64,000 nt of DNA from Spirogloea muscicola. Taxonomy: Eukaryota; Streptophyta; Zygnematophyceae; Spirogloeales; Spirogloeaceae. Location: positions 452,955-516,954 of the forward strand of contig WELB01000090.1 of NCBI GenBank assembly GCA_009602725.1, given 5' to 3'. A model generated the notes under the pieces. That model was not told the DNA's origin and ran no database searches. It saw only the letters and a program-made list of their open reading frames with translations. Shown one piece after another: positions 46,501 through 57,918 of the stretch (position 1 is its first letter; each line of letters starts with the position of its first letter). The position numbers and the translations under genes were made by a program.

Positions 46501-47368
46501 TGGCCTCTAAGGATGATATGACCTGGCTGAGATTTTGTTGAAGAGCGTTGATGCTTGCACAGTCAGCAACTCGTGCTTGCAAGCGAGTGAGAGGGTATAT
46601 CATCTCCCTCTCTACACCTGCATTTATGACACTCGTGCTCCCTTCCGTGTGAAGGGGCATCTGCAGATTTTGAGGACGGGTAAGTCCTCACACAGCCTTG
46701 GCCTTTGCTAAGAGATTGAAGCATGGGATGGCCAAGTTTAAGTAGATAGGCTGCATAGTCGTCTACCGCCCTGTGATGGCTTGCTCATATGGTCATGCCT
46801 TGCCTGTGCTATCCTGTCAGCTCCCAGGTTGCCCAAAGTCTATCAGCAGACTTGGCTCATATTGTTCAAGTATCACATAATTACGCCAGCTTGGACAAGC
46901 AAATCTTACCAGGTGCCGCCACACTGTCCAGAAGTCCTCTTGATGCTGCACCGTTGGGAACTCATGCAGGCTACCGTCTGGCAGCTCAGCTTTGACTATG
47001 CAGCTCCTTGTGCCAGCCGAAGCCTGGGAAGTGACACTCTTTGCAAACTTCTGCATCATGCAAACGCAGAAGAGCTGACATCGTCTTGTTAGCTTGCAAA
47101 CCGTGGACCGCAGCCAGCGAGCTGCGTTCTGACAATGCAAGTGGTTCATCAGGGAGGTGCTGTTTACCTTGTCATTGGAAGTACCAACAATGGCATCATG
47201 GGCGATGCTGGTGCATAAGTTTGCCATCTGTTGTCCTCTTTGCTTAGAGATACATGGCAAACTATTGGTGTCCAGTGTCCCATATCCTTCGAGGCGGCAG
47301 CTGGGGCTGGAGCGGCAAGTGCTTGTGAACAGGCAGGACAAGGCCGAGACAGCGCTTGCTTGTAGCAT
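43587..47368 (-). CDS. Peptide-deformylase-like domain fused to FtsH-type M41 peptidase domain
   Basis: Exons read on minus: 47368-46910, 46603-46491, 46254-46044, a short one from 45766, 45598-45510, 45401-45177, 45055-44924, 44730-44646, one from 44368, one near 43960-43912, and a last ending at 43587. Phases agree over most joins; the exons from 45766 and 44368 and the exon near 43940 have uncertain ends. The N-terminus MLQASAVSALSCLFTSTCRS is transit-peptide-like. The PDF-like part shows LDAIAAPQLGLPYKVVALNF (motif 1, degenerate), ESCASLPG (motif 2, Cys kept), then GREARALGRGIDYIAGILPL where QHExDH (motif 3) is expected, so the HExxH metal site is gone. The M41 part shows YHEAGHAV with HExxH intact, DRIRQAMAVWLGG, AAEELMFG, FSDDLV (third ligand Asp), MLELVDSAYQ and HESALHNIAGLLMDRGRAS, the usual FtsH C-terminus. 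No AAA ATPase module lies anywhere in the gene. Likely organellar. Confidence 0.72.
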
Positions 47369-48000
47369 GCTCAGCGGCTTTGGAGAATGTCAAAGCGAGA
47401 ATGTGCGACTTCTTGACAAGTCACTGCAAAAACAGCCCTCGAGGCTCAAAGAGCTGGGATTTTGGGCGACTAAGTAACGATGGCCCGGGACCCTGTTCCT
47501 TCCTCAGCCTGCATTGCGTGCCTGGTCGCTAGGTGCATCCCCGAGCCTGGGAGCCCCATCAAGAGCGTAAAGGAGCTCGGAGCAGCTCAGCAAGTGCAAC
47601 AGCTACAGCGCTGTCGCAGGCGCTGCCGTGCCGGCGCTTAGAAGTCGTGCACACCGCCCACGTTGCAGCCGCCAGGGCTTCGGCCGCCGACAGAAACGTA
47701 CTTGCCAATCACCGTGGTTTCACTGCACAAGGCTAGTGACGCAGAGAGCAGAGCGTTCGGGAAGGCCAGGCGAAGTGCTGGATAAGGAAGGGTCTGCGCT
47801 TCCCGGCCCCTTCACACCTTATCCATTTCTTCTGGCCCTTTCGAGCTTTGTTCTTATTATTTGGACCGGCCCACCTCTTCCATAGCGACTTTCCACGTCC
47901 GCAGCCATCGCCTCCTATTGACAAATCTTGCTGTTGTCTTTGGCTGGCCTTGAATGGCCAGCCCAACAGGTGCACAACGAGACGGGCCAGATAGCGCAGC
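47369..48000. other. Upstream flank of the PDF/M41 gene
   Basis: No gene recognised. Short plus frames at 47533-47736 and 47628-47885 have no known family. The hairpin-tail repeats resume at about 47930. Confidence 0.35.
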
Positions 48001-50530
48001 AAGATAGAAGTGGCACTCCCAATGGGGGCAAGGGCTGCGAAAAGCCAGCCCTAAAAGAATTGACAAAGGTTTGGAGGGGCCTACAAGCGCTTAGCAGCTA
48101 CAAAGGGGCCTGAAGATGCTACGTCAGAACAGGGGGAGGAGGGATCACTCAGTAGTTACAAGTGAGGAGCCTCAGATCCGACAGACTAGCTGCCGAAAAA
48201 CCATCCCCCTGACAAAAAGACGGAGGCCGCAGCGAGAGCGCGGCCAGCGCGCAGATGCAGGGCGTGAGCCATGGACCGCTGAAGGGATGCTAACAATCTC
48301 ATGCGATACACTTGAGCCCACGAGCCAGCGGCGCTGAAGTCAGCCGGCTCACCGCGCCTGCGGGACACAGCGCGTCACGCAAGTCTGGCAAAAAGCAAGC
48401 GCGGCCACATTGACCGGTGGCTGGGAGAGGCCAGCCCAAAGGAATGCACAAGGTCTGAAGGAGCGGAAGTGCTAAGTACCAAGACATCAGCAAGGGATTG
48501 CAGTGCTCGCAAGGGACGCTCAGTACCCTCTAGTCAAAGTTTCTGCCTTGCACCAGAAAGCTGGACGAGCTCTAGTTTTTGGTAGAAGGGCTTCGTATCT
48601 GACATCTAGTATTCAGGCATCAATTAGCGACCTTTATGTTTTGACCCGTGGTTACTGAGCGGGTCAATCTGCTGAAGGTTATGTATGTCTTCAGATGTGC
48701 TTGCCTTTGTACTTGGCCATTTGGCCTCCGTTTTCAAATACACGAAATGTCTCTAGTCAGAAGATGCAAGTCGGAATAGCTCGCAGGCGGAAAGACATCG
48801 CCCTGACGGAAGCCGGAGGCCGCCGCCAAAGCGCGGCCTGCGCGCAAGTGAACCGCGGAGGCAAGGGACCGCTGCAAAGAGATGACGAAGCGCATCCGGA
48901 AGACTTCAGCGAGGGACCCGGCGACATTGAAGCCAGGCTGCTCGCCCTGCTGCCCGTAGCGGCGGGCCGCTGATCGCCGTGCAAGCAGTGTATTACCCCA
49001 TCGAAGAGAGGGGCTGGCAGAAGCCAGCCAAAAAAGAATGGACAAAATCCAAAGAGCTACAGGAGAATCACTCAGTAACCTCTGCTAAGCAGCCGCAGGT
49101 CGGAGATGCTAGGCTCGTTGAAGTGGGTCCCCTGGCCAGAGCCAGAGGCAGCAGCGAGGGCTCTGCCGGCACGAAGGTGCAACGCCCGGAAGGCGGTGAA
49201 GCAGGTCAAGCCATCTTGTGCCAAAGGCGCCGTGTACGTCGACGGCGAGTGGGACAAACTCGTCTCGCGCCGGGTGATCCGAGTACTCGGATCACCCGTT
49301 CCCTTCGCGCCCGCCGCTTGGCGGACTGCGTAGCCCTCCTCCTACGACGAGCGTTTGGCGCTCCTGGAATCAAAGAAGAAAACAGTCAGTCGTGACAACG
49401 TCGGCGATGAGCCGAGGCCCCCCGCCGAAGAAAGTGCTCGCCCATTGAGAATAGGGGCCGGAAAAGCGAGCCCAAAAACGAATCAACAAAGGCCGAGCGC
49501 GCTGGCAACGAGATCGGCGCGTCGGGTGTGGAGGCGGCTATCCGCCCCAGCAGTCGGAAGGCATGATGCTGGTGTTCTCGAGCGCCACCGTGTAACCGGC
49601 CTCGACAAAGATGCCAAACATTGCGTTCCGCAGCAGGTCGTGTGTTCCTGTCCGCTCCCCGCCCCGTGCGCACCTGAGCATATGAGCTGCCAACGATGCC
49701 GCGTCTGAGCTGCGCTCGCCGCACTCACACCGCTACTTATCAATAAAGCAAGTAATTATTACCAACCTTGGCATTCTCATTGCAAGAGACTACCAACAGG
49801 AGCCCACCGAGTTCCTTTTACCCACAACTCCTCGCTTGCCAGCAACTACGCCACCTTCCTGAGTTGCTGCCGGTTTGCCTACGACCGCTCACACCCAGCC
49901 CAATGTGTCATCAAGGCTGGGTATGCGGTCGCCTGCGCCGCTCGGGCTAAGGAGCTTAAATATGCCGATCATCCACGGGAAGACGAGTTCTTCCTGCTGG
50001 CGATCGACACGCATGGGGCGTTGGGCGCTCGGTGGCTCGAGTTGCTCAACCAGCTCGCCCGCCACGCCATTGTCCGCCGCTTCCATGGGGAGCCGGTGGA
50101 CTTTCCTGCAGCCGTGTCATTAGCGCAGGTGTACCGGCTGCGCTAGGCCGCTTCGGTGCAGAGGTCTATGGCCCGCGCGCTGCACCTGCGCGACGGCAGA
50201 GCCCTCGCTGCTGCCTCTGGCTCTGGTCAAGGGACCCACTTCCAGGAGCAGCCTGGCGTCTCTGACCTGAGGTTGCTTAGCAGGGTCACCGAGTGATTCG
50301 TAGCTGCTCTATTATTTGGTGTGCTTGTTTTTCTTAGCGCTTCCCCTGGCCCCCTTCTCGTACTTCGTTCATTCTTTTTTGGGCTGGCTTTTCCAGCCCC
50401 TATCCTCGATGGGCGCGCCCTTTCTTCTGCTTCCTCGAAGTCTGCTGCCATCACCGCCATGGGCAAGAAGGAGCGGACAGAGCACGGCACTCCCTCGAGG
50501 AGAGTCGCTTCTCCAACGCATGAGCCCCAA
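48001..50530. mobile_element. Several nested LINE C-terminal copies with tails
   Basis: Minus ORF ends lie at about 48180-48310 (VYRMRLLASLQRSM, HLRAGRALAAASV), 48755-48990 (GFNVAGSLAEVFRMRF, SYSDLHLLTRD) and 49070-49260 (SISDLRLLSRGY). A plus type-A tail lies at 48590-48740. The best plus copy is 49880-50295: AGYAVACAARAKELKYADHP, FLLAIDTHGALGARWLELLN, then SLAQVYRLR, ALHLRDGRALAAASGSG and SDLRLLSR, followed by a type-B tail with the perfect hairpin at 50381-50399. The order (RAxxAKxxKYA, then a GALGxxxLxLL block, then SLQR) resembles the region after the RT in other algal and protist LINEs. Confidence 0.6.
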
Positions 50531-50539
50531 CTGAGCAAC

Positions 50540-52085
50540 GGTCAAACTCCTAGCAGCGGTCTATCAAGAAATGCATTGAGCTCAGTCCAAGCTGTAAGTA
50601 TGAAATGTGAAGGGGAGAACTTCTCTCTTTGGAGTTATAGGGTGAAACCTGTGCTGCAAGCCGTATTTGTGTGGAACCTAAGTGTTGGTAGTCATACACA
50701 GCCTGCAACACATCGCCAGAGCATGGCTTATGACGTTGTATCGACTGTCAGGCTAGGGCAGTCAATGTTCTTAATCAAGGACATAATCAAGTGCGTTACA
50801 TTGAAGTCCTAAACACCTCAACAGCCTGTTGGCGTGAATCTTCAAAATGGCCTGTTGGGCCATGGCTCTACTTCGTCGTACAGAGCCAAGCTGAACACCT
50901 ATCTGCTGGAGAAACATCCAAAGTTGAAATCCCAACACCTGAGATCTACCTGAACAAAGTCAGTATTCTCAGAAGAAGCCTTCATGACTGTGCCTAACAC
51001 TAATACTACTAATGTTGGGGAAGGTGGAATGTGTAGTGGATAGATTCTGGAGCCACTCAGCATCTGCCACATGACATGGTTCTATACCTACCACAGTACT
51101 TTACCTCTAATCGTCACGATGCCCATGGATATCTTGGATAGGCTGTTGGTAAAGCTCCGTCAAGGCCAGGCAGAGATCTTTGGTATCGTGGATATGGGCA
51201 TCTTGGACACAACAATCTCAAGGAGCTCTTTCACGGGAGATGGTGAGAGGGATTAGTTTACCTAAGTGTCAGCCTGATGTCTTTTGTGAAGGTTGTGCTA
51301 TAAGCAAGCAGCATAGGTACCCCTTTCCAAGGGAAAGCGCAATAAGAGCTTAAGAGTTGCTAGAGTTGGTCCACAGTGATATACGTGAAGACAGTCTAGA
51401 GGTACTTGCAGTGTATGTAGATGACTTGATTCTGCTCAGCAAACATCTCAGTGACTTACTCTGTTGAAATCTCAAGTCACTTCTACATTTGAGATGAAGG
51501 ACTTAGAAGAGTTGAGTCACTGTCTGGGAACAAGTTCAGAGAGATGGAAGTAAGAAGATTGTAACTAAGTCAGTGCAAAGTTGTGTCTGATGTGTTGCAG
51601 AAATCTAATATGGACGACTACAACAGTGTCAATTCCTGTAGACGTCATTATGAAACTTTCCAAGGAGGAGTCACACACTGTGGCAGTCGTCCATATTAGA
51701 TTTCGGCATCACATCAGACACAAACTTGCAACTCAGTGCTGATTCGTGTTTAGGTCCTTAGGTTCAGGCTGACTCACTGAGTTGCTTCTCTTACTTCCAT
51801 CTCTCCGAAGTTAGAGTTCCCAGTAACTCAACTCTCCTAAGTTCTTCATCTCATAAGTAGAAGAGAGCTGAGATAACAACAGAGTCCAAATCTAATCACA
51901 ACATCAACATACAGTGCAATCATCACGAGAGTGTGTTCACGTCTAAGAATGTAGACACTATGATCTGCAGAAGACCTCTTTAAGCCCATCTCCTGCAAGA
52001 AAGTGTCAATCTTTTGACACGCTCTAGGAGCTTGCTTCAGACGATACAATGACTTCTGCAACTTGCAGACAAGGTGGTCAGTACT
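50540..52085. mobile_element. Ty1/Copia LTR-retrotransposon fossil, broken
   Basis: A degenerate Copia-type element. Parts recognisable: a gag-like segment near 50600-50660 (FSLWSYRVKPVL), a GAG-pre-integrase-like segment near 51270-51340, and reverse-transcriptase segments near 51400-51540 and, on the opposite strand, 51850-52060. The right part appears as an inverted partial duplication of the left RT part. LTRs are not evident. The element is clearly broken in many places (more than five) and looks old. It is flanked by LINE tails on both sides. Confidence 0.7.
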
Positions 52086-55000
52086 TACTTCTTGATGAAC
52101 ATAGCCCTCCCCGTATTGCCACTCAATGACCTCTGGTCAGCAGCAGCAGAAAGACAAGAACCATATCGTGGACGGTGAAGGCCGGCCTTGAAGAATGGAC
52201 AAGGTCCGAAGGGGCCGGAAAGGGGTTGCCTGAGGCGGCCCGGCCAGCACGCAGGTGCAAGGCAGGGTCGCTGCAATGACATAAACAGACGCATGATGAA
52301 ACACAAGGGCCAGTGAGCTCGCGGCATATGTTCCTTGCTACTCCTTGTGCTCACTCGTGGATACTCATGGCCTCCTCCAACCGTCCTTACGCCCTGCTTC
52401 CTTTAACCCACCCAATCAGGCTTTCACCTTGTGTAGCCCCCCTGTTTGTTTGATGATTGGTGTACTGGCTCGGCTTGGCCTCCCTGTCATCTCGTGAGCA
52501 CCGTGCGCCATCTCCAGCTGCTGCCCCTTCCGTGGAGACACCACTCATTGTCGCTAGCCGCTGGTGAAGAGAAGCTGTTCCAAAAGGCAGCAAAGGCTGT
52601 GAAAGGCCAGCCCAGCAATTAATGGGAACGTCTGAAGGGGGCTGGGAAAGCACACAGCACACAGCACAGAGAAAGTGGCTACGTCAAACGGGTGCAACAG
52701 AGTGGCGAAAGAAAGCCAGATGAGCCCGCCAGGTGAGGAAGGAGGAAATGGCCTTCCAGATTAAGGTGATGGCCGTGAGAGGCCAGCCCAAAGGGATGAT
52801 CAAGTAAGCTCATCTGAGAAGGGCGAGGGCTGTGGAAAGCCAGCCCAAAGGGAAGGACAAGGGCCGAAGCGGCCGGAAAGCGTTGAGACACACTCAACTA
52901 AGCAAGGACCACGAAGTCTGGGCACTTAGTAACCCCCTTGGTAAGCAGCCGCAAGTTAGAAAGACTAGCCGCCGGAAAGCAGGCCCCTGACGGTAGCCAA
53001 AGGCAACAACGAAGAACAATGTCAATGAAGAGAAGCAGCCCTGATCAAATAATTAGCGCTTTCATGGTAAGGCAACTGCTGTGAGAGGCCAGCCCGAAAG
53101 AATGTATAAGGTCAGAGAGGGCCGGAAGGCCAAAAAGTACGGAGGTACACTCCATGACTGCTGCGAGTGGTATAGTAAGCTTCGAAGGGAAGCAAGGAAG
53201 TAAGCTCTTGTGAAGGGGGCGAGGGCTGTGAAAGCCAGCCCTCCCCCACTCGGGGTTTAAAGAGCAGATGGCATGCCAGAGGCAACAAGAATGAACAAGG
53301 TTAAGCAAGAGAGGGTGTCAAGGAAGAGAAGCAGCCCTTCCTAAAAGGAACAAATTTTGAAGGGGCCAGAAAAGGGCTGAAACATAGCGACTCAAGCGAC
53401 CACTGGGTGCTTGACAATGGCTGTTGAATACAGAAGAGCTCTTCCAAATTGACATCAATGGCTGTGAGAGGCCAGTCCAAAGGGTTGGACAAGGTCGGAA
53501 AGGGCCGGATGGCGCAAAAAGCAAAACACAAGTTTCCAAGACGTCAGCAAGTAGGCTCTCAAAAACCTCTAGTCAGTAAGTGCAAGTCAGAAGAACTAGA
53601 GGGCGGACTAGTCGCCCTGACGGAACTCAGAGGCAGCAGCCAAGGCGCGGCCTGCACTTAAGTGGACGGCAAAGGCGAGGGACTCTCTGCAGAGATTTTG
53701 CCAGGCGCATCATCGTTACTAAGCTCCCCTCCACTATGGTCTCGTGCATAGAAAGCAAGCGCGGCCACATTAACTGGTGGCTGGGAGAGGCCAGCCCAAA
53801 TGAATGCACAAGGAAAGCACATCTCGTGCATAGCTGTGTGCTTTCAGCGCCTTTCGGCTCTTTGAACCTTGTCAATACCTGTTGGGCTGGCCTTTCCAAG
53901 CGACCTTCGAAATGGGGCGAGCGTTTTGCCCACGCCTTGCATCTGCGTGCTGGCCGTGCTCTCGCTGCGGCCTCCGGCTTTCGTCCGGGGATAGTTTCCC
54001 AGCAGCTAGTCTGTCGGATTTGAGGCTCCTCACTCGTATCTTCTGAGTGGTCCATCCTCCCCCTGTTCTGACATAGCATCTTCAGGCCCATTCGTAGCTG
54101 CTAAGCGCTTTAGGAGAAAGTGCTCGCCCATTGAGGATAGGGGCTGGAAAAGCCAGCCCAAAAAAGACTGAACAGAGTACGAGAAGGGAGGCCCCTCAGC
54201 ATCTCTGACCTGCGACTGCTTAGCTGGGGTTACTGTGTGATCCTGCTTTGTATCAATTTTGTGCTTGTCTTTCTTAGTGCTTCCCCTGGCCCCCTTCTCG
54301 TAATTTGCTCAGTCTTCTTTGGGCTGGCTGTTCCAGCCCCTATCCTCAACCGGCGAGCCCTTTTCCTTCCGTCATTTGGCCCCTTTGCACCTTTGTCAAT
54401 TCTTTGCGGGCTGGCTTTTCACAGCCCGCTGGCAATTGACACCCGTGGGGCGCTGGGCGCTCGATGGCTCGCGCTGCTCAATCAGCTCGCCCGCCACGCC
54501 ATCGCCCGCCGCTTCCCTTGGGAGCCGGTGGCCTTTCCTGCAGCCGGGTCGCTCGCGCAGGTGTACCGCATGCGTCTGGCCGTCTCGCTGCAGCGGTCTA
54601 TGACCCGTGCGCAGCACCTGCGTGCCGGCAGAGCCCTCGCAGCCTCTGGCTCTGGCCAGGGGACCCACTTCCAGGAGCCTGGCGTCACTTACCTGCGGCT
54701 GCTTAGCAAGGGTTACTGAGTGATTCGTAGCTGCTTTGTTTCTTTTTTGTGCTTGTTTTTCTTCGCGCTTTCCCTGGCCCCCTTCTTGACTTTTGTTCAT
54801 TCATTTTTGGGCTGGCTTTTCCAGCCCCTATCCTCAATGAGCAAGCCCTCCTTCTTTTCACAGCCCTTGCCCTTACTGGAAGTACCACTTCTCTCGTACT
54901 GTCATCCTGTACACTTGAGCGAACGAGGAGGAAGCGCGGCCACATTAACTGGTGGCTGGGAGAGGCACTCCCAAGGGGGGCAAGGGCTGTGAAAAGCCAG

Positions 55001-55640
55001 CCCGAACATAATCGAGCAAGTGACCCGGCGTTTTTGGGCCGGCTTTTCCAGCCCCTATCCTCTATGGGCGAGCATTTTCTTCCTGAAGCCGGGCTGCTCG
55101 TCCTTGGCGCCTGTTGAGCAGGTCAGGACCCGAACCCCAAACCCTGGCTCCCTGAGGCCCTTTGGCTTCGACGTCGCGTCGCCGGGTCCCTCGCTCAAGT
55201 GTTCCGCATGCGTTTGGCCATCTCGATGAAGAAGCGCGGCCAGATTGACAGGTGGCTGGGAAAGGCCAGCCCAAAGGAACGGACAAGGTCTGAGGGAGCC
55301 TGAGTACAGCGGTCCCTTGCCTTCGCGGTTCACTTGCGCGCAGGCCGAGCTTTGGCGGCGGCCTCCGGCTTCCGTCAGGGCGACGTCTTTCCGCCGGCTA
55401 GCTACTCAGACTTGCATCTCCTGACTAGAGGTTACTGAGCGTTCCCTGGCTGATCAGCCCAAGTCCGCACTCCGGCTCCTTCAGACCTTCTCCAGTCCTT
55501 TGGGCTGGCCATTCCCAGCCACCAGTCAATCTGGCCGCGCTTCCTGTTTCCAACCCGAACGGCGGAGCGCGGGAAGCCCGCGGAAGCGCGCCACGGGCGC
55601 CCGGCGGGGCCACGCGCCCGGCGCCCGCCGCGCGCGTGCC
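52086..55640. mobile_element. LINE C-terminal copies and hairpin tails
   Basis: Minus-oriented tails occur near 52160-52210, 52560-52640, 52760-52870, 53060-53110, 53220-53245 and 53450-53510. A minus ORF end lies at about 53585-53660. Plus ORF ends lie at 53930-54045 (HLRAGRALAAASGFRPG) and, best preserved, 54427-54719: DTRGALGARWLALLNQLARH, SLAQVYRMRLAVSLQRSM, then TYLRLLSKGY and stop, followed by a type-B tail and hairpin at 54809-54827. A perfect minus hairpin lies at 54141-54159. Type-C ends lie at 55310-55555 on plus. Plus and minus copies alternate, suggesting repeated nested insertion. Confidence 0.6.
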
Positions 55641-55809
<169 letters not shown>

Positions 55810-56387
55810 CATGGCGGCCAGAGCCTGAGGCGGCCCGCCGCGCCGCCGCCGCCGCCGCCGCCGAGCGGCGCTGCCGCAGCGGCGTCCAGCTCCTGCTCAT
55901 GCATCGAGTGCTGGCCCCCGCCCTCTGAGAGCGACACGGATTCCCGCGCCGGCCTGCGGCCTGCTGCCTCGGGCTCCGTCTCCCGCCTCGCTCTCGCTGC
56001 CCGCGCAGCACCAGCACCCGCCTCCTCGCAGCCCCTCTCCGCCTGCCGCGGGGTCAAGGCCGCCGCGCGGGCTCTGGAGCATTGCTTGCTCTTTCTGGAG
56101 CGCCTGCAACGACGCACGCACTGTGCTTCGCCCGGGTGACTGCTGCGCCCTTCTATGGCGCCCATCCCCATGGCACAGAGGTCAGTGCCGCTCGTGGCAA
56201 TTTGGGATAATTGGTTCACATTTCTTCATGCGCCAGGGCTCGCTGCAAGTCTACTTCAGTCGCAAGTTTGCCATGCAAATTGCATTCTTGCAAGCATGTC
56301 GCGTGCTGGGGCCCGCGGCCCAGCGAGCGCAAGCGGAGGTCCTAATATTCTGCAATAGCATCAAGCAGGCTTGGAGTGCCGACGACA
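55810..56387. other. GC-rich 5' flank of the PLATZ gene
   Basis: GCC-repeat-rich to about 56100, then ordinary composition up to the PLATZ start at 56388. Frames crossing the poly-T (poly-Phe or poly-Lys) are meaningless. Probably promoter and 5' leader. Confidence 0.4.
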
Positions 56388-57918
56388 ATGTCATTCGACA
56401 TTGACAAGCCGTCTTTGCCGGATGAGAAGTTACCCTTGTTGGAAGAGGGAACTCCTCCTTTGGATGAGAAGTGGGCCCCTTTGCTAGGTGTCGCAGTCTC
56501 CAACAGCTCAGTAAGCATTGCCTACCCTAAAGATTTCAGCTCCTGCTTTGAACTTTCTTCTTTTGCTTGGAACGCTTGGATCACGACTTTGACGACAACT
56601 GCTGCGATGCCAGTCCACCTAATGTCAGCAGCAAAATGCTGGTCTTATCTGCTTCCATGCAAGCAGAACGTATTTGCTCACGCACAATGCTTGAGAGCGA
56701 TGTAGCAGCTTGCAGCAGCTTCTTTTGGCAGTATCGGTTGCCAACTGATGCCAGGGCATGGTGCTATGTTCCAACCTGGCAGATTGGCATTATGCTGCCA
56801 GCACCGGAAGCAGCAGTAGCTCCTCGGATTGGGCCCTTGTGGCTGGACACTCTCCTGCACACGGATTTCTTCAGTGCTTGCCCGGTCCACAATAAGCTGC
56901 ACAAGTGCGAGCGCAATCACTTCTGCCTGGACTGTGCCACGGAGTGCATTTGCCAGTTCTGTGCCGAGGAGAGTCACACGGGCCACATGGTGATCCAGGT
57001 GTGCGCTCGTCTCTCAAAGTGCGTCAGGATGTGCACTTTAATGTCATTCTGTCAACAGAGTTGCAGAGGATGCTACCAGTACCAGCAACAGGACTAGGCA
57101 TTGGTAGTTCTTTAGAAGCACAGTAGATGGCATGTGCTACAACTGAAACACAGATAGTGAGTGACTCGAGCAGATCCGACGGTCATCATACCATGATGTA
57201 GTAAGAGCATCCGACATCCAGAAGCAGGTCGATTTGACAACCATCCAGACTTACATCATAAATAGTGCTCGGGTCGTGTTTATACGCGAGCGGCCCCAAC
57301 AAAGACTTGCCAAAGGAGTCACAAACCTTTGCGAGTCCTGTGGACGAAGCTTGCCTGACAGTGTACGATTCTGCTCTCTCCAGTGCAAGGTAAGGCGCTC
57401 TGCCAGCGACCAATTGGCAGCATGTTTTCAATGCCGGCTCATTGCTCTCTCAAGGTTGTCTGCCATGCCAATACAAGCAAAGTGGTTACACCAAGACAAC
57501 TGATGATTCGTCTCGAGTGATATGGCAGCTCAAAGGAATCTTGAAGACAGACTCGGATGCCACCTTGAGTTTGAATATCGAGCATAAGAAAGAGGGTGAC
57601 AGGGATGATCCTGTAAGTCCATCCAACAAATCTTCGCCCAAGAAGAAGCGCGGCCGCACCTCCTCTCCCAAGAAAAGATCGCCTCGCCCGGGAAAGATAT
57701 CAAAGAGCGCATCGCCACAAGCGAGCGAGCTGCCGCTGGCCAGCACACCCCCACCATCGGGCGAGCTGTTGTTGGCGAGTACGCCGCCATTGTCAAGCAT
57801 TTCGTCCCCAGCACCACCATCAACGCCTGCCAACCACCCCCAACAATCTGGCTTCCGTTCCATCGACCGTGCCAGGAGAAGGAAAGGGGTGCCCTCAAGG
57901 GCGCCCAGCACCTTCTGA
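56388..57918 (+). CDS. PLATZ-family zinc-dependent DNA-binding protein, 4 exons
   Basis: Plant AT-rich-sequence and zinc-binding (PLATZ) transcription-factor family. Exons: 56388-56510, 56783-56998, 57174-57389 and 57478-57918; phases close to 331 residues. Exon 1 encodes a short acidic leader ([20 protein letters not shown]). Exon 2 starts the domain with [20 protein letters not shown] and the Cys/His cluster [11 protein letters not shown]...CICQFC...HTGH. Exon 3 continues with the family core [31 protein letters not shown], and the second Cys set [20 protein letters not shown]. Exon 4 is Ser/Pro/Lys-rich with KKKRGR-type basic patches (possible nuclear signal) and ends in [11 protein letters not shown], matching the RRKGIPHRAP ending of land-plant PLATZ proteins. 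The acceptor of exon 4 is the least certain splice site. Confidence 0.92.
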
